Assembly (NCBI RefSeq): GCF_900111095.1
Contig: NZ_FOGB01000021.1
Span: 12,289 to 53,208, forward strand
Source of the DNA: Amphritea atlantica
GTDB taxonomy: Bacteria; Pseudomonadota; Gammaproteobacteria; Pseudomonadales; Balneatricaceae
DNA: 40,920 nucleotides
Reading direction: 5' to 3'
Shown here piece by piece: positions 31,996 through 40,475 of this stretch. The notes beneath the pieces were generated by a model that was not told the origin of the DNA, ran no database searches, and saw only the letters and a list, made by a program, of their open reading frames with translations. The translations under genes were made by a program, and so were the position numbers. The first letter of the stretch is position 1. The number at the start of each line of letters is the position of its first letter.

Positions 31996-32574
31996 ATGAC
32001 GCAGTTTAACGAGATTTACACAATCAAGGAGGGCTGGCTTAGTGGTGCAGAGCGCTGCCCATCGCCCAACTTTAATCAGCGACCAGATAGCATGCAACCC
32101 CGGTTGCTGGTAATACACAATATCAGTTTGCCGCCGATGAAATTTGGTGGGGGTTATATCCGGGATTTTTTTCTCAATCGCCTGGATAGCAGTGCTGACC
32201 CCTATTTTGAAACGATCAGCGCTTTGCAGGTGTCAGCGCACCTGCTGATTGAACGCAATGGACGGATGGTTCAGTTTGTTGGTTTTGATCAGCGCGCCTG
32301 GCATGCCGGGCAGTCGAACTACGATGGTTGTGATAACTGTAATGACTTTTCCATCGGTATTGAACTGGAAGGAGCAGATCATATCCCCTACACCGATGCG
32401 CAGTATCGGCAACTGGCCAGAGTGACTGCGGCATTGATCAGCTACTATCCTGAGATGGGGACTGAACATATCACCGGCCACTCTGATATTGCGCCGCAGC
32501 GTAAAACAGACCCCGGTCCGGCATTTAACCGGAACTATTTTTATCGCCTTTTGACACAGGAGATACACGGATGA
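31996..32574 (+). CDS. ampD: 1,6-anhydro-MurNAc-L-alanine amidase AmpD
   Basis: AmpD is the cytoplasmic zinc amidase that removes the peptide from anhydro-muropeptides in cell wall recycling. Loss of it derepresses AmpR-controlled beta-lactamase in bacteria that have one. Zinc ligands by motif are His41 (VIHNIS), His162 and Asp172 in GHSDIAPQRKTDPG, with Lys170 as expected catalytic partner. It is 192 residues with no signal peptide. ATG 31996 follows a purine-rich GGGGAAAA. It overlaps ampE by 4 bp. No ampC/ampR is in the window. Confidence 0.95.
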   Translation: MTQFNEIYTIKEGWLSGAERCPSPNFNQRPDSMQPRLLVIHNISLPPMKFGGGYIRDFFLNRLDSSADPYFETISALQVSAHLLIERNGRMVQFVGFDQRAWHAGQSNYDGCDNCNDFSIGIELEGADHIPYTDAQYRQLARVTAALISYYPEMGTEHITGHSDIAPQRKTDPGPAFNRNYFYRLLTQEIHG

Positions 32575-33419
32575 AGTTTCTGGCAGTGATGCTGGTGATT
32601 GTTTTGGGACGCTATACACGACGGTCACCTAAGGTTATCAGGCTGGCCCGTGCCGCCATTCCTCAGAGTTCTCTTCACTGGATTATGCTGACCCTGTATA
32701 TGGTGGCTCTGGAGGCCCTGCTATTGCAGTTTTTCCGCTGGGAGTTTGGCATCTTTGTGCTGGCCATTGAGCTGGCGGCGCTCTACCTTTATCTGGAGAA
32801 CTGGTCGCCCAGTGATATTACCGGGAAGTACTATCGGGACTGGTGTAAAGGCAATTTTCAGGCATCCTGGTTGCAGTTGGCGGAGCTGCTTGGGCTTAAT
32901 CGCACGGATGATGTCACGGATTGTCAGTCAGCCCACTATGCGATTTGTCAGCAGTATTTCTACCTGTCGCTTGTTGGCTTTTTTGCCCTGTTGTTCTGGT
33001 TTATCTTGCTGGGTATCCCGGGTTTGTTTCTGGCTCTGTGGGCGGGCTGGTTAATCCAGCATAAACATACCAAACGACTGCCGGGCATCGCTGAACTGGT
33101 TATCCGGATCCCCGCCCGCTTATTAGGCTTTACCTTTTTCATTGTCGGCAACGGCCTGAGTGCCTATACCCAGCTTAATAACCCGGAAGCCAAAGATCAT
33201 AATGTCAGTGACTGGCTGTTCAGAATCGCTCTGGCCGCGGTGGGAGAGGAGAGCTATCAGCAATACCGGTTTGCGGGCGATTGTGGCGATGAAGAGTTTC
33301 GACACCATGCGGCTGAAGAGATTATCAGCCTGAATCGGTTGATCCGCCGATCAGCGATCCTGTGGTTAATGGTATTTGGTGTGCTGACAATGCTGGGTGT
33401 GGAAACCCCGCTGTATTAA
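32571..33419 (+). CDS. ampE: AmpE-like inner-membrane protein
   Basis: This 282-residue protein has about four to five hydrophobic segments (near residues 40-80, 120-165, 180-200 and 260-278) separated by a hydrophilic loop. It is assigned as AmpE from its 4-bp overlap with ampD, its length close to the Escherichia coli protein (284), and features such as RRSPKVIRLARAA and GEESYQQYRFAGDC. AmpE has been described as a CobD/CbiB-related membrane sensor, but its function is not established. Confidence 0.85.
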   Translation: MKFLAVMLVIVLGRYTRRSPKVIRLARAAIPQSSLHWIMLTLYMVALEALLLQFFRWEFGIFVLAIELAALYLYLENWSPSDITGKYYRDWCKGNFQASWLQLAELLGLNRTDDVTDCQSAHYAICQQYFYLSLVGFFALLFWFILLGIPGLFLALWAGWLIQHKHTKRLPGIAELVIRIPARLLGFTFFIVGNGLSAYTQLNNPEAKDHNVSDWLFRIALAAVGEESYQQYRFAGDCGDEEFRHHAAEEIISLNRLIRRSAILWLMVFGVLTMLGVETPLY

Positions 33420-33488
33420 ACTCCGCTGTATCCCTCGCCAGAAGCCCTTAATTCCCAGCAGATATGCTAGCGTCATAGATGGATGCTT

Positions 33489-33516
33489 TTATGGGAGGCG
33501 CGCCCTCGCAGCGAGG
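33489..33516. repeat. Possible solitary degenerate REP element
   Basis: TTATGGGAGGCGCGCC is followed by CCTCGCAGCGAGG, itself an inverted repeat (33504-33516). The TGGGAG start and GCAGCGA end recall the REP units at 23913-24256, but similarity is partial. Confidence 0.3.
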
Positions 33517-33563
33517 CAGTTCTCTTGTGCGGGGTTATATGGTTGAAATCAGCGTCGTTATAA

Positions 33564-33582
33564 GCGAGAATCATTTTCATTT
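33564..33582. promoter_or_regulatory. Putative Fur box upstream of fbpC
   Basis: GCGAGAATCATTTTCATTT lies 21 bases before the fbpC ATG. The right part matches the Fur consensus AATCATTATC at 9 of 10 positions, while the left part is weak. It shares the core GAGAATCATNNTCATTT with the site upstream of fbpA. A TTGAAA at 33543-33548 and GAGAAT at 33566-33571 (17-base spacing) would put a promoter -10 inside the box. Confidence 0.6.
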
Positions 33583-33603
33583 AGGTGAGAGTGTTCCCAA
33601 CTT

Positions 33604-34650
33604 ATGACCCCCCTGCTGGAACTCAGATCGATCAGCTGCGGCTATGACAACACAGTGATTACCCAACAACTGAGTTTTCAGTTGCAGGCGGGGGAGATTG
33701 CCTGCCTGCTGGGCCCCAGTGGTTGTGGTAAAACAACGGTGTTGCGGGCCATCGCCGGTTTTAATCCTCTGCTATCCGGAAGTATTGTGCAGAACGGTAC
33801 ACCGATATCTGCAGCGGGTTTTACCCTGCCGCCGGAACAGCGTGGCATCGGTGTGGTTTTTCAGGACTACGCACTGTTCCCCCACCTCAGCGTATTTGAC
33901 AATATCGCCTTTGGTTTAAAGGGCCGTAGTCGCGATGAAAAACGTGAAGCGGTCGCCGCTTTATTGCAACTGGTTGAGTTGCCTGATCTCTCCGCCCGCT
34001 ATCCCCACGAACTTTCCGGTGGTCAGCAGCAGCGGGTGGCGCTGGCCCGGGCGCTGGCACCGAAGCCAAAACTGCTGTTGCTGGATGAGCCTTTCTCCAA
34101 TCTTGATACCGATCTGCGCCGCCAGCTGGCGCTGGAGGTGCGTTCCATTCTCAAGGCTCAGGGAATAGCGGCGATTATGGTGACCCATGATCAGGAGGAG
34201 GCGTTTGCCATCAGTGATCAGTTGGGAATTCTGGCGCAGGGACAACTGCAGCAATGGGGGACGCCTACAGAGCTGTATTATCGCCCGGTTAACCCGTTGG
34301 TGGCTGGTTTTGTGGGTAAAGGGGAGTTGTTTTCGGGTGAATGCCTGGATGCGACCACGGTCAGAACCGAGCTGGGTACCATTGAGTTTGCCGAGCCCTT
34401 TGGTGCTGAAGTTGGGAAACCGCTGTCGCTCTTTATCCGCCCGGGGGATATCCGTCCCAGTATTGAGCCCGGTGCCGTGATGGCCACTATCGAACAGAAA
34501 GAGTTTCTCGGCAGTTCTGTGGTGTATCAGTTAAGCCTGCCTTCCGGTCGCCGGATTGAGTCTGAGATCTATGAACCCCTGATGCTGGAAGTGGGAGCCA
34601 GGGTGTCACTGCATGTGGCGGCCCATCGGCCGATTGCCTTCGCGCTTTAA
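33604..34650 (+). CDS. fbpC: Ferric iron ABC transporter ATP-binding protein (FbpC/AfuC type)
   Basis: This 348-residue ATPase has Walker A GPSGCGKTT near 38-46, Q-loop VVFQDYALFPHLSV, signature LSGGQQQRVALARAL, Walker B LLLLDEPFSNLD and the switch histidine in MVTHDQEEA. A C-terminal TOBE-like domain of about 110 residues follows, with LFIRPGDIRP. This build is shared by iron(III), spermidine and sulfate importers. The iron assignment comes from the adjacent permease and binding protein and from the Fur-like box. It is convergent with the permease gene, with stops only 6 bases apart, instead of in one operon. Confidence 0.88.
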   Translation: MTPLLELRSISCGYDNTVITQQLSFQLQAGEIACLLGPSGCGKTTVLRAIAGFNPLLSGSIVQNGTPISAAGFTLPPEQRGIGVVFQDYALFPHLSVFDNIAFGLKGRSRDEKREAVAALLQLVELPDLSARYPHELSGGQQQRVALARALAPKPKLLLLDEPFSNLDTDLRRQLALEVRSILKAQGIAAIMVTHDQEEAFAISDQLGILAQGQLQQWGTPTELYYRPVNPLVAGFVGKGELFSGECLDATTVRTELGTIEFAEPFGAEVGKPLSLFIRPGDIRPSIEPGAVMATIEQKEFLGSSVVYQLSLPSGRRIESEIYEPLMLEVGARVSLHVAAHRPIAFAL

Positions 34651-34656
34651 TGGTTT

Positions 34657-36333
34657 TCAGTTGCTATCGCGGGTCGCTGAGATGGTCCGGCTTAGCAGTA
34701 TGACCGGGATAATGCCAACCAGAACGATCAGCAGGGCGGCCAGTGAACAGGCTTCCAGCATCTCGTCTGAAGCATACTGATAGACATAGGTTGCCAGGGT
34801 GTCGTAGTTAAAGGGTCGCAGGATAAGCGTGGCGGGCAGTTCCTTCATGCAATCGACAAACACCACCAGTGCGGCTGTCAGCACCCCTCCCTTAATCAGC
34901 GGCAGATGAACTTTTACCAGGGTTTGCAGTGGCGAGTGACCCAGCGAACGGGAAGCCATGTCCATGTTTTCGGTTATCTTATTCAGGCTGGACTCGACTG
35001 AACCCACCGAGACGGCCAGAAAGCGAACCACATAGGCAAAGATCACTGCGAAGGCGGTTCCGCTGAGCAGAAGTCCGGTGGAGATACCCAGCAGTTGCTC
35101 CATCAGGCTATCAACGAAGTTATCGAAAGCAGCGAGGGGGATGATGACCCCGATCGCTAGCACGGCTCCGGGCATCGCGTAGCCCAGGCTGGCAAACCGG
35201 GCAGCCAGACTGAGGCTGCTGTTTTTGTGTAGCCGTTTTGAATAGGCCAGTAGCAGTGCCACAAGAATGGTCAGTAGTGCCGCACAGCCTGAGAGTATAA
35301 AGCTGTGGCTGGCATGGAGCTGAAAATCGCTGCTCCAGAGCTGATCAAGGTTATTCAGGGCGTAACCCGCCAATACCCATACCGGAATAATAAACCCGGC
35401 AATCACTGGCAGCGCACATAACAGCGTGGCCCCCCAGGCGCGCCATCCTTTCAGAGGATATCCGGTCAGCGTTTTGAAGCGGTCTGCGCTGTGAAACTGT
35501 CGCTGCTTCGCCCGGGCCAGTCGCTCCAGTGAGATCAGGATGACCACAAATATCATCATCAGACTGGCGATCTGTGCTGCACCACCCAGATTGCTCATAT
35601 TCAGCCAGGTATCGTAGATACCGGCACTCATACTTTTGACGGCAAAGTAATCCACCGTACCAAAATCGTTAATGGTTTCCATCGATACCAGCGAGAGGCC
35701 TACGGCGATGGCCGGACGGGCGATCGGCAGGGATACCCGGTAGAAACTCTGCCACGCGGTACAGCCCAGCGTGCGGCTGGCATCGTGAATAGTGGTGGAC
35801 TGCTCCAGAAAGGCAGCCCGTGCCAGCAGATAGATATAGGGGTAGAGTACCAGAGCCAGCATCAGAATGGCGCCGCCGAGGGTGCGGATATCGGGAAACC
35901 AGTAATCACGGGCGGATTGCCAGCCGAACAGCTCCCGCAGAAAAATCTGCAATGCCCCGGAGTATTCCAGCAGATCGGTATACACATAGGCGATCACGTA
36001 GGCCGGGACCGCAAAGGGCAGCAGCAGTGCCCACTCAAACATTCGACGACCGGGAAAACGACACATGGTCACCAGCCAGGCACCGCAGACGCCGATAGCG
36101 ATTGACAGCGCGCCAACCCCCAGCATCAGTATCAGGGTTGTGGTGATGTACACGGGTAGCACCGTTTCTGCCAGATGGGTCCAGATATTTTCTCTGGGGA
36201 ACAGCGCCAGATAGAAAACCGACAGCACCGGCAGGGCTACCATCAGTGCTGTACCCCAGGTACAGCTATACCAGCCAAACAGGTAACGGTTGTTTTCAGA
36301 AATACTCTGTTTTGAATCGCTCACTCTGGCCAT
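34657..36333 (-). CDS. fbpB: Ferric iron ABC transporter permease (FbpB type)
   Basis: This 558-residue protein holds two fused permease halves, each with about six membrane segments, as in FbpB/SfuB. The cytoplasmic coupling loops are visible as DASRTLGCTAWQSFYRVSLPIARPA in pieces near residues 180-206 and as ASRSLGHSPLQTLVKVHLPL in the second half. It forms the channel between the binding protein FbpA and ATPase FbpC. It is the second gene after fbpA, 107 bases downstream, across a hairpin that may attenuate transcription. The ribosome-binding site is poor. Confidence 0.9.
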   Translation of the reverse strand: MARVSDSKQSISENNRYLFGWYSCTWGTALMVALPVLSVFYLALFPRENIWTHLAETVLPVYITTTLILMLGVGALSIAIGVCGAWLVTMCRFPGRRMFEWALLLPFAVPAYVIAYVYTDLLEYSGALQIFLRELFGWQSARDYWFPDIRTLGGAILMLALVLYPYIYLLARAAFLEQSTTIHDASRTLGCTAWQSFYRVSLPIARPAIAVGLSLVSMETINDFGTVDYFAVKSMSAGIYDTWLNMSNLGGAAQIASLMMIFVVILISLERLARAKQRQFHSADRFKTLTGYPLKGWRAWGATLLCALPVIAGFIIPVWVLAGYALNNLDQLWSSDFQLHASHSFILSGCAALLTILVALLLAYSKRLHKNSSLSLAARFASLGYAMPGAVLAIGVIIPLAAFDNFVDSLMEQLLGISTGLLLSGTAFAVIFAYVVRFLAVSVGSVESSLNKITENMDMASRSLGHSPLQTLVKVHLPLIKGGVLTAALVVFVDCMKELPATLILRPFNYDTLATYVYQYASDEMLEACSLAALLIVLVGIIPVILLSRTISATRDSN

Positions 36334-36378
36334 ATGGGGAGCGGGTTTTGCCCGCGCAACTCTCTGCTGTTAACGAAA

Positions 36379-36403
36379 AAACGGTAGCACGAGACTACCG
36401 TTT
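36379..36403 (-). terminator. Intrinsic terminator/attenuator between fbpA and fbpB
   Basis: Read on the minus strand, AAACGGTAG - 7-base loop - CTACCGTTT is a perfect 9-bp stem followed by further T residues (TTT then CG). It lies 37 bases after the fbpA stop and 45 before the fbpB start. Partial termination would give more binding protein than permease. Confidence 0.7.
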
Positions 36404-36440
36404 GTGTGAATCATTGTCGATCACTGTTACAGAAGGTTGA

Positions 36441-37484
36441 TCAGTTATCGAAGCCAACTTTATCAACCATCCGTGATGCCTGCACTCTTAACTCAGCGAC
36501 CTTCTGCAGGTTGATATTGTCCTGTTTGAACTCTCCCATATATTGGTTCAGCAGCGCTGAACGGGGAGTTGCGGGGCGCACCGGAAACTCAAAGTTAGCT
36601 TCGGCGTACATCGATTGTGCCTGGGCTTCGCTCAGGAACTCCAGCAATTTGATGGCACTCTCTTTGTGGGGCGCATACTGGGTGAGAGCAGCACCGGAGA
36701 TGCTCATATGTGCGCCACGATCATCCTGATTGGGAAAGACCAGGTTGACCGCATTGGCCCACTCTTTCTGTTCCGGTTGTTTTTCATTGGTGAGCATTTT
36801 GCCGAAGTAGTATGAGTTGCCCAGGGCGATATCACACACTCCCTCTTTAACCGCTTTGACCTGCGCACGGTCATTCCCCTGAGGCTTTCGGGCCAGGTTG
36901 GCTTTGACACCTTCGAGCCATTTTTCTGCTTCCGCTTCACCGTGATAGGCGATCATCGAACCGATCAGTGACAGGTTGTAGGTGTGCTTGCCACTACGGG
37001 TGCAGATACGTCCCTTCCATTTGGGATCCGCCAGTTCTTCGTAAGTTTTAATCTCGCCCTCTGCGACCCGCTCTTTTGAAGCGTAGATCAGACGGGTACG
37101 GCTGGTAAGTCCGAACCAGCGGTTTTGCGGGTCACGATAATGGGCTGGAATATTATTTGTCAGGACGTCACTCTGCACCGGTTGGGTCAGTCCCTTTTCG
37201 ACCACATCGTAGAGTGGCCCGATATCCGATGTCAGGACAATGTCCGCGGGGGAGTTCTTACCTTCATGCTCTAAGCGTTCAATCAGCCCTTTTTTGGCAA
37301 ACACAACATTGGTTTTGATACCGGTGTCTGCAGTGAAAGCTTCCAGCATCGGTTGAATCAGAAACGGTTGACGATATGAATAGATATTAACTTCATCAGC
37401 GGTGGCTACAGAGCTGACCGCCATTGTCAGTGGCAGAGCGAGAAAGGCGAGTTTTTTGAACGGCTGCTTGAACGTTTTTCGCAT
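36441..37484 (-). CDS. fbpA: Ferric iron-binding periplasmic protein (FbpA/FutA type)
   Basis: The 347-residue precursor has a signal peptide (Lys-rich start, hydrophobic 12-25, likely cleavage after ATA at 27-29). The mature part begins DEVNIYSYRQP. Iron-liganding tyrosines are expected at Tyr225-Tyr226 in NSYYFGKM and at Tyr35/Tyr37 near the N terminus. Cys161 and Cys217 could pair. These features match the FutA/FbpA class of ferric-binding proteins that hand Fe3+ to FbpB. It is the first gene of the minus-strand unit, with its own promoter and Fur-like box. Confidence 0.9.
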   Translation of the reverse strand: MRKTFKQPFKKLAFLALPLTMAVSSVATADEVNIYSYRQPFLIQPMLEAFTADTGIKTNVVFAKKGLIERLEHEGKNSPADIVLTSDIGPLYDVVEKGLTQPVQSDVLTNNIPAHYRDPQNRWFGLTSRTRLIYASKERVAEGEIKTYEELADPKWKGRICTRSGKHTYNLSLIGSMIAYHGEAEAEKWLEGVKANLARKPQGNDRAQVKAVKEGVCDIALGNSYYFGKMLTNEKQPEQKEWANAVNLVFPNQDDRGAHMSISGAALTQYAPHKESAIKLLEFLSEAQAQSMYAEANFEFPVRPATPRSALLNQYMGEFKQDNINLQKVAELRVQASRMVDKVGFDN

Positions 37485-37563
37485 AGTTGAAACACCTGAG
37501 TTGTGCCTGAATGATTAAAAGGGTTAAGCGTCAGCCCTTTATATTGCAGTGATAATGCGAACT

Positions 37564-37592
37564 ATTCTTATTTAACTTGGGGCTGATGTCAA
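37564..37592 (-). promoter_or_regulatory. Sigma70 promoter of fbpA
   Basis: On the minus strand TTGACA (37592-37587) and AAGAAT (37569-37564) are 17 bases apart; TAAGAA one base downstream is the alternative -10. The -35 box is a perfect consensus. The start of transcription would be near 37557, giving a leader of about 70 bases. Confidence 0.6.
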
Positions 37593-37595
37593 CTC

Positions 37596-37616
37596 AAATG
37601 AGGATGATTCTCAATT
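37596..37616. promoter_or_regulatory. Putative Fur box upstream of fbpA
   Basis: Read on the minus strand, AATTGAGAATCATCCTCATTT contains the core GAGAATCATNNTCATTT shared with the site before fbpC. It touches the upstream side of the TTGACA box, where Fur-Fe2+ would block RNA polymerase. Confidence 0.65.
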
Positions 37617-37685
37617 AAATTTTTTTATATCTGGGTTATCCGACGGTCACAATGGCGGTTGCAGACAGGTACAGCGAAGCGTGAC

Positions 37686-38399
37686 TCAGATGGGGAACAG
37701 TCTGGCCAGTAATACCGGCACTGCGTTTTCAACCCGCAGAATTCGCTGACCGATATGGATCGCTTCAAATCCGCAGGCCTGAAGCTTTTCCACTTCATAG
37801 GGAATAAAGCCGCCCTCGGGACCGATCGCCAGTGTTGTCGCTTCGTCGCTGGCCCCGGGGCAGGGAACGGCGTGATAGGGGTGTGCGACCAACGCCCGGG
37901 TCTGACGGGCGATCTCGGGAAGTTCATCCTCTACAAAGGGCTTAAAACGCTTTCGCAGGTGTACTTCAGGCAGCACTGTGTCGCCTGCTTGTTCCAGGCC
38001 CAGCAGTAACTGCTCTCTGAGATTATCCTGCTGTAAAGCCGGCGTTGACCAGTAGCTTTTATCCACTTTGTAGGAGTTGATCAGATAGAGTTGTTTGACA
38101 CCCATACTGGTAATGGTTTGCAGGGTGCGTTTCAGCATCTTGGGTCGAGGCAGAGCCAGAAGCAGGGTCAGCGGCAGAGCGGCAGGGGGTTGGTGTACCA
38201 GCTCTACCTCCAGAGTAATACTCTGATCCGTCAGACCGATCACCGTGCCGCTGCCGGTCGCGCCGTTTAGCAAACCTACTCTGAGCTGCTGACCCAGGGC
38301 GGGTTGGTGAAACAGTCTGATATGGTGAAAGCGCCGGTCACTGATGACCGCCCTGTTGGTTGTACTATAGTCACTTTCAAACAGCAGTATCAGGTTCAT
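37686..38399 (-). CDS. rsmE: 16S rRNA (uracil(1498)-N3)-methyltransferase RsmE
   Basis: RsmE methylates N3 of U1498 in 16S rRNA using SAM. This 237-residue protein has an N-terminal PUA-like domain with DRRFHHIRLF and a C-terminal SPOUT trefoil-knot domain with AIGPEGGFIPYEVEKL and GQRILRVENAV, the SAM-binding signature. Length is normal. It lies between fbpA and the sigma54 regulator on the same strand. It has a separate function and no obvious link to either. Confidence 0.95.
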   Translation of the reverse strand: MNLILLFESDYSTTNRAVISDRRFHHIRLFHQPALGQQLRVGLLNGATGSGTVIGLTDQSITLEVELVHQPPAALPLTLLLALPRPKMLKRTLQTITSMGVKQLYLINSYKVDKSYWSTPALQQDNLREQLLLGLEQAGDTVLPEVHLRKRFKPFVEDELPEIARQTRALVAHPYHAVPCPGASDEATTLAIGPEGGFIPYEVEKLQACGFEAIHIGQRILRVENAVPVLLARLFPI

Positions 38400-38450
38400 G
38401 GCCGACTCAGAATGGAGATAAGGGGGCCATTCTAAAGCAGCTTTAAGCGG

Positions 38451-40151
38451 TTATCCATCGCCGAGTTTTTTCAGGCGATAGGCCAGCGCCGGACGCGTGA
38501 GTCCCAGTTTACGTGCCGCTTTTGAAACATTGTTGTTGCACCGGGACATCGCCTCCTCAATCAGCTTCTGCTCCAGCTGTTCGAGGCTGAAGTTGTCAAC
38601 CAGCAAACTCTCTACCGGTTCTGTCGTCGTTAAGCTGGATTTGGGTGCCTCTTCGCAGAGTTGTCCCCGGCCACCAATAATATTCAGGGGATGAGAGGGC
38701 TCAGACAGTGAGGGAAAGAAGCTGGACATACTGATGGACTGATTATTTTCAGTCAGAATAACGCCCCGCTCGATCATGTTTTCCAGCTCGCGGATATTAC
38801 CGGGCCACTTGTACTGAATCAGTGCCTGCATCGCCTTATCTGAAATACCGGAGGTTTTTTTATTGTACAGGGTGCAGTATTTTTTCAAAAAGTGCTCTGT
38901 TAACAGCGGAATATCTTCAGTACGGTCGCGCAGCGGAGGGATATGCACCGGATAAACATTTAAGCGGTAAAACAGATCTGCGCGAAAACGACCCTCCTGG
39001 ACCGCTGTTTCAAGATCCTCATTGGTCGCAGCTACCACCCTGACATCGATGCGCCGGGTGCGGTTATCACCGACCCGTTCAAACTCTGATTCCTGCAGAA
39101 CTCTCAACAGTGAGGCTTGCGCCCTTGGGGTCAGCTCGATCACCTCATCGAGAAAAATAGTGCCGCGGTGAGCCCGTTCAAATTTACCTTCGCGGGATTG
39201 GATTGCGCCGGTGTAAGCGCCTTTTTCTACCCCGAATAACTCAGCTTCAATCAGGTCCGGCGGGATGCAGGCACAGTTAACCGCAACAAAGGGTTGGTTT
39301 GCCCGGTCACTGGTTGTGTGAAGGCCCCGGGCTACGACCTCTTTGCCGACGCCGGTTTCTCCCTGCAGCAGCACACTCACTTTACTTTTTGAGGCTTTAC
39401 GAATCAGGTGGCAGACATTTTTAAAGGCTGCTGAGTGGCCGACACTGTTAAATAAGAGGTCCTCTTCTGCATCGTTACTGCGAAACTGATCTTTCAGAAC
39501 ACTGACCTCATCCTGTAGCGCCAGCAACTGTTCAATAATCGGGTCGGGAAGCAGGTATTTTTCTGTCTCTTCGGCATCATCCCAGTCTTCGGCCGGACGC
39601 CCCTCAATATGACAGTGATCGGCTCCAGTCGCAGCGCACTGAGTTTCCCTGAAGATGATCTGCCGGTTCATGTAATAGGTTGAGAAACCACTGGCGTAAC
39701 CGAGCAGTGTCCAGCATACCGGAACGTCTGAATTGCCAGAGCTTGCCAGGTGGGTTTCCACTTCATGGGAGTTGTACCAGTCAAAAGCACCATAGAAATG
39801 CTGGCTATCTTCGTCGAACTCCAGAGAGCGCGGGATAACTTTGACCATGCCTTTGATGGCATGAAGCTGAGGTCCCACCATGAAAACCTCTTCAGCGGTC
39901 ATATCAGGACGAACTTTTTTAGCCAGTTCGGCATCCCGCCAGCCGGTATGATATCCGAAGCGCATCAGAAAGCCTTTCGCTCTCTCGACTCCCAGGGTCT
40001 GGATCAACTCGTTTCGCAGCAACCCCATTACTGCGGAATGGATCAGCAACATCCGCTGCTCATCCAGCCAGATTTTGCCCTCCTCATTGTCGAAACGGAT
40101 CTGTTCTAAGAGATCCTGAGCGTCAGGAAGCTTAGGTTGTAGTTCTGTCAT
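38451..40151 (-). CDS. dmpR: Sigma54-dependent phenol-responsive activator (DmpR/MopR/PoxR type)
   Basis: This 566-residue regulator has an N-terminal XylR-N/V4R sensor domain (to about 200), an AAA+ domain with Walker A GETGVGKE at 264-271, the sigma54-contacting loop GAYTGA at 311-316 and Walker B TIFLDEV at 331-337, and a C-terminal Fis-type helix-turn-helix (NNVSKAARKLGLTRPALAYR). Aligning with MopR from memory with a constant 9-residue offset, the phenol contacts His106/Trp134 become His97/Trp125, and the zinc ligands become Cys146, Glu169, Cys172 and Cys180; all are present. It is divergent from dmpK and should activate that promoter when phenol binds. Confidence 0.92.
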   Translation of the reverse strand: MTELQPKLPDAQDLLEQIRFDNEEGKIWLDEQRMLLIHSAVMGLLRNELIQTLGVERAKGFLMRFGYHTGWRDAELAKKVRPDMTAEEVFMVGPQLHAIKGMVKVIPRSLEFDEDSQHFYGAFDWYNSHEVETHLASSGNSDVPVCWTLLGYASGFSTYYMNRQIIFRETQCAATGADHCHIEGRPAEDWDDAEETEKYLLPDPIIEQLLALQDEVSVLKDQFRSNDAEEDLLFNSVGHSAAFKNVCHLIRKASKSKVSVLLQGETGVGKEVVARGLHTTSDRANQPFVAVNCACIPPDLIEAELFGVEKGAYTGAIQSREGKFERAHRGTIFLDEVIELTPRAQASLLRVLQESEFERVGDNRTRRIDVRVVAATNEDLETAVQEGRFRADLFYRLNVYPVHIPPLRDRTEDIPLLTEHFLKKYCTLYNKKTSGISDKAMQALIQYKWPGNIRELENMIERGVILTENNQSISMSSFFPSLSEPSHPLNIIGGRGQLCEEAPKSSLTTTEPVESLLVDNFSLEQLEQKLIEEAMSRCNNNVSKAARKLGLTRPALAYRLKKLGDG

Positions 40152-40262
40152 ATGGCACTGCTTTTGTTATTTTTTTTTTTAATGAGTATCGGCGTCGGAG
40201 GCCTGCTTGTTTTTTATTGTGACGCTTATTTTGTCTAAAAAACAACACCTATTTTTAAATAT

Positions 40263-40302
40263 CCCTCGGGAGTGTACAGCTCATACTCAGAGGGGCTTTT
40301 TT
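40263..40302 (+). terminator. Terminator-like hairpin upstream of the dmp promoter
   Basis: CCCTC (40263-40267) pairs with GAGGG (40290-40294), and inside it GAGT (40270-40273) with ACTC (40285-40288). GGC and a T run follow on the plus strand. It would block plus-strand transcription from entering the dmp promoter region. It could instead be part of a regulator site. Confidence 0.45.
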
Positions 40303-40407
40303 AATTTTTTCATTAACTTTTCACTATTTCATCACCTGTTATCCGTTCCACTGCGGGGTAGCTGTTGGCCATAGTCAGGCTGATGTATTGTTTTTTTTAT
40401 TATTTAA

Positions 40408-40420
40408 AATCAATATCTTA
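40408..40420 (+). promoter_or_regulatory. IHF binding site
   Basis: AATCAATATCTTA fits the IHF consensus WATCAANNNNTTR exactly. It is centred about 70 bases upstream of the expected start, the position at which IHF bends DNA in the dmp and xyl sigma54 promoters. Confidence 0.65.
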
Positions 40421-40459
40421 TTTGTTCTGTTTGGCCGTTTTACAGATTTTTTCTATCTC

Positions 40460-40475
40460 TGGCACAGCCATTGCT
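40460..40475 (+). promoter_or_regulatory. Sigma54 (-24/-12) promoter of the phenol hydroxylase operon
   Basis: TGGCAC-AGCCA-TTGCT is a full match to TGGCACN5TTGCW. The transcription start should be near 40487, about 30 bases before dmpK. Together with the divergent DmpR-type gene this is the classic Po arrangement. Confidence 0.9.

Noticed and set aside
40303-40400. Regulator-binding inverted repeats (UAS) for the dmp promoter
   Set aside because: I searched for TTGATC-type inverted repeats at the expected distance and found none I could defend by eye.
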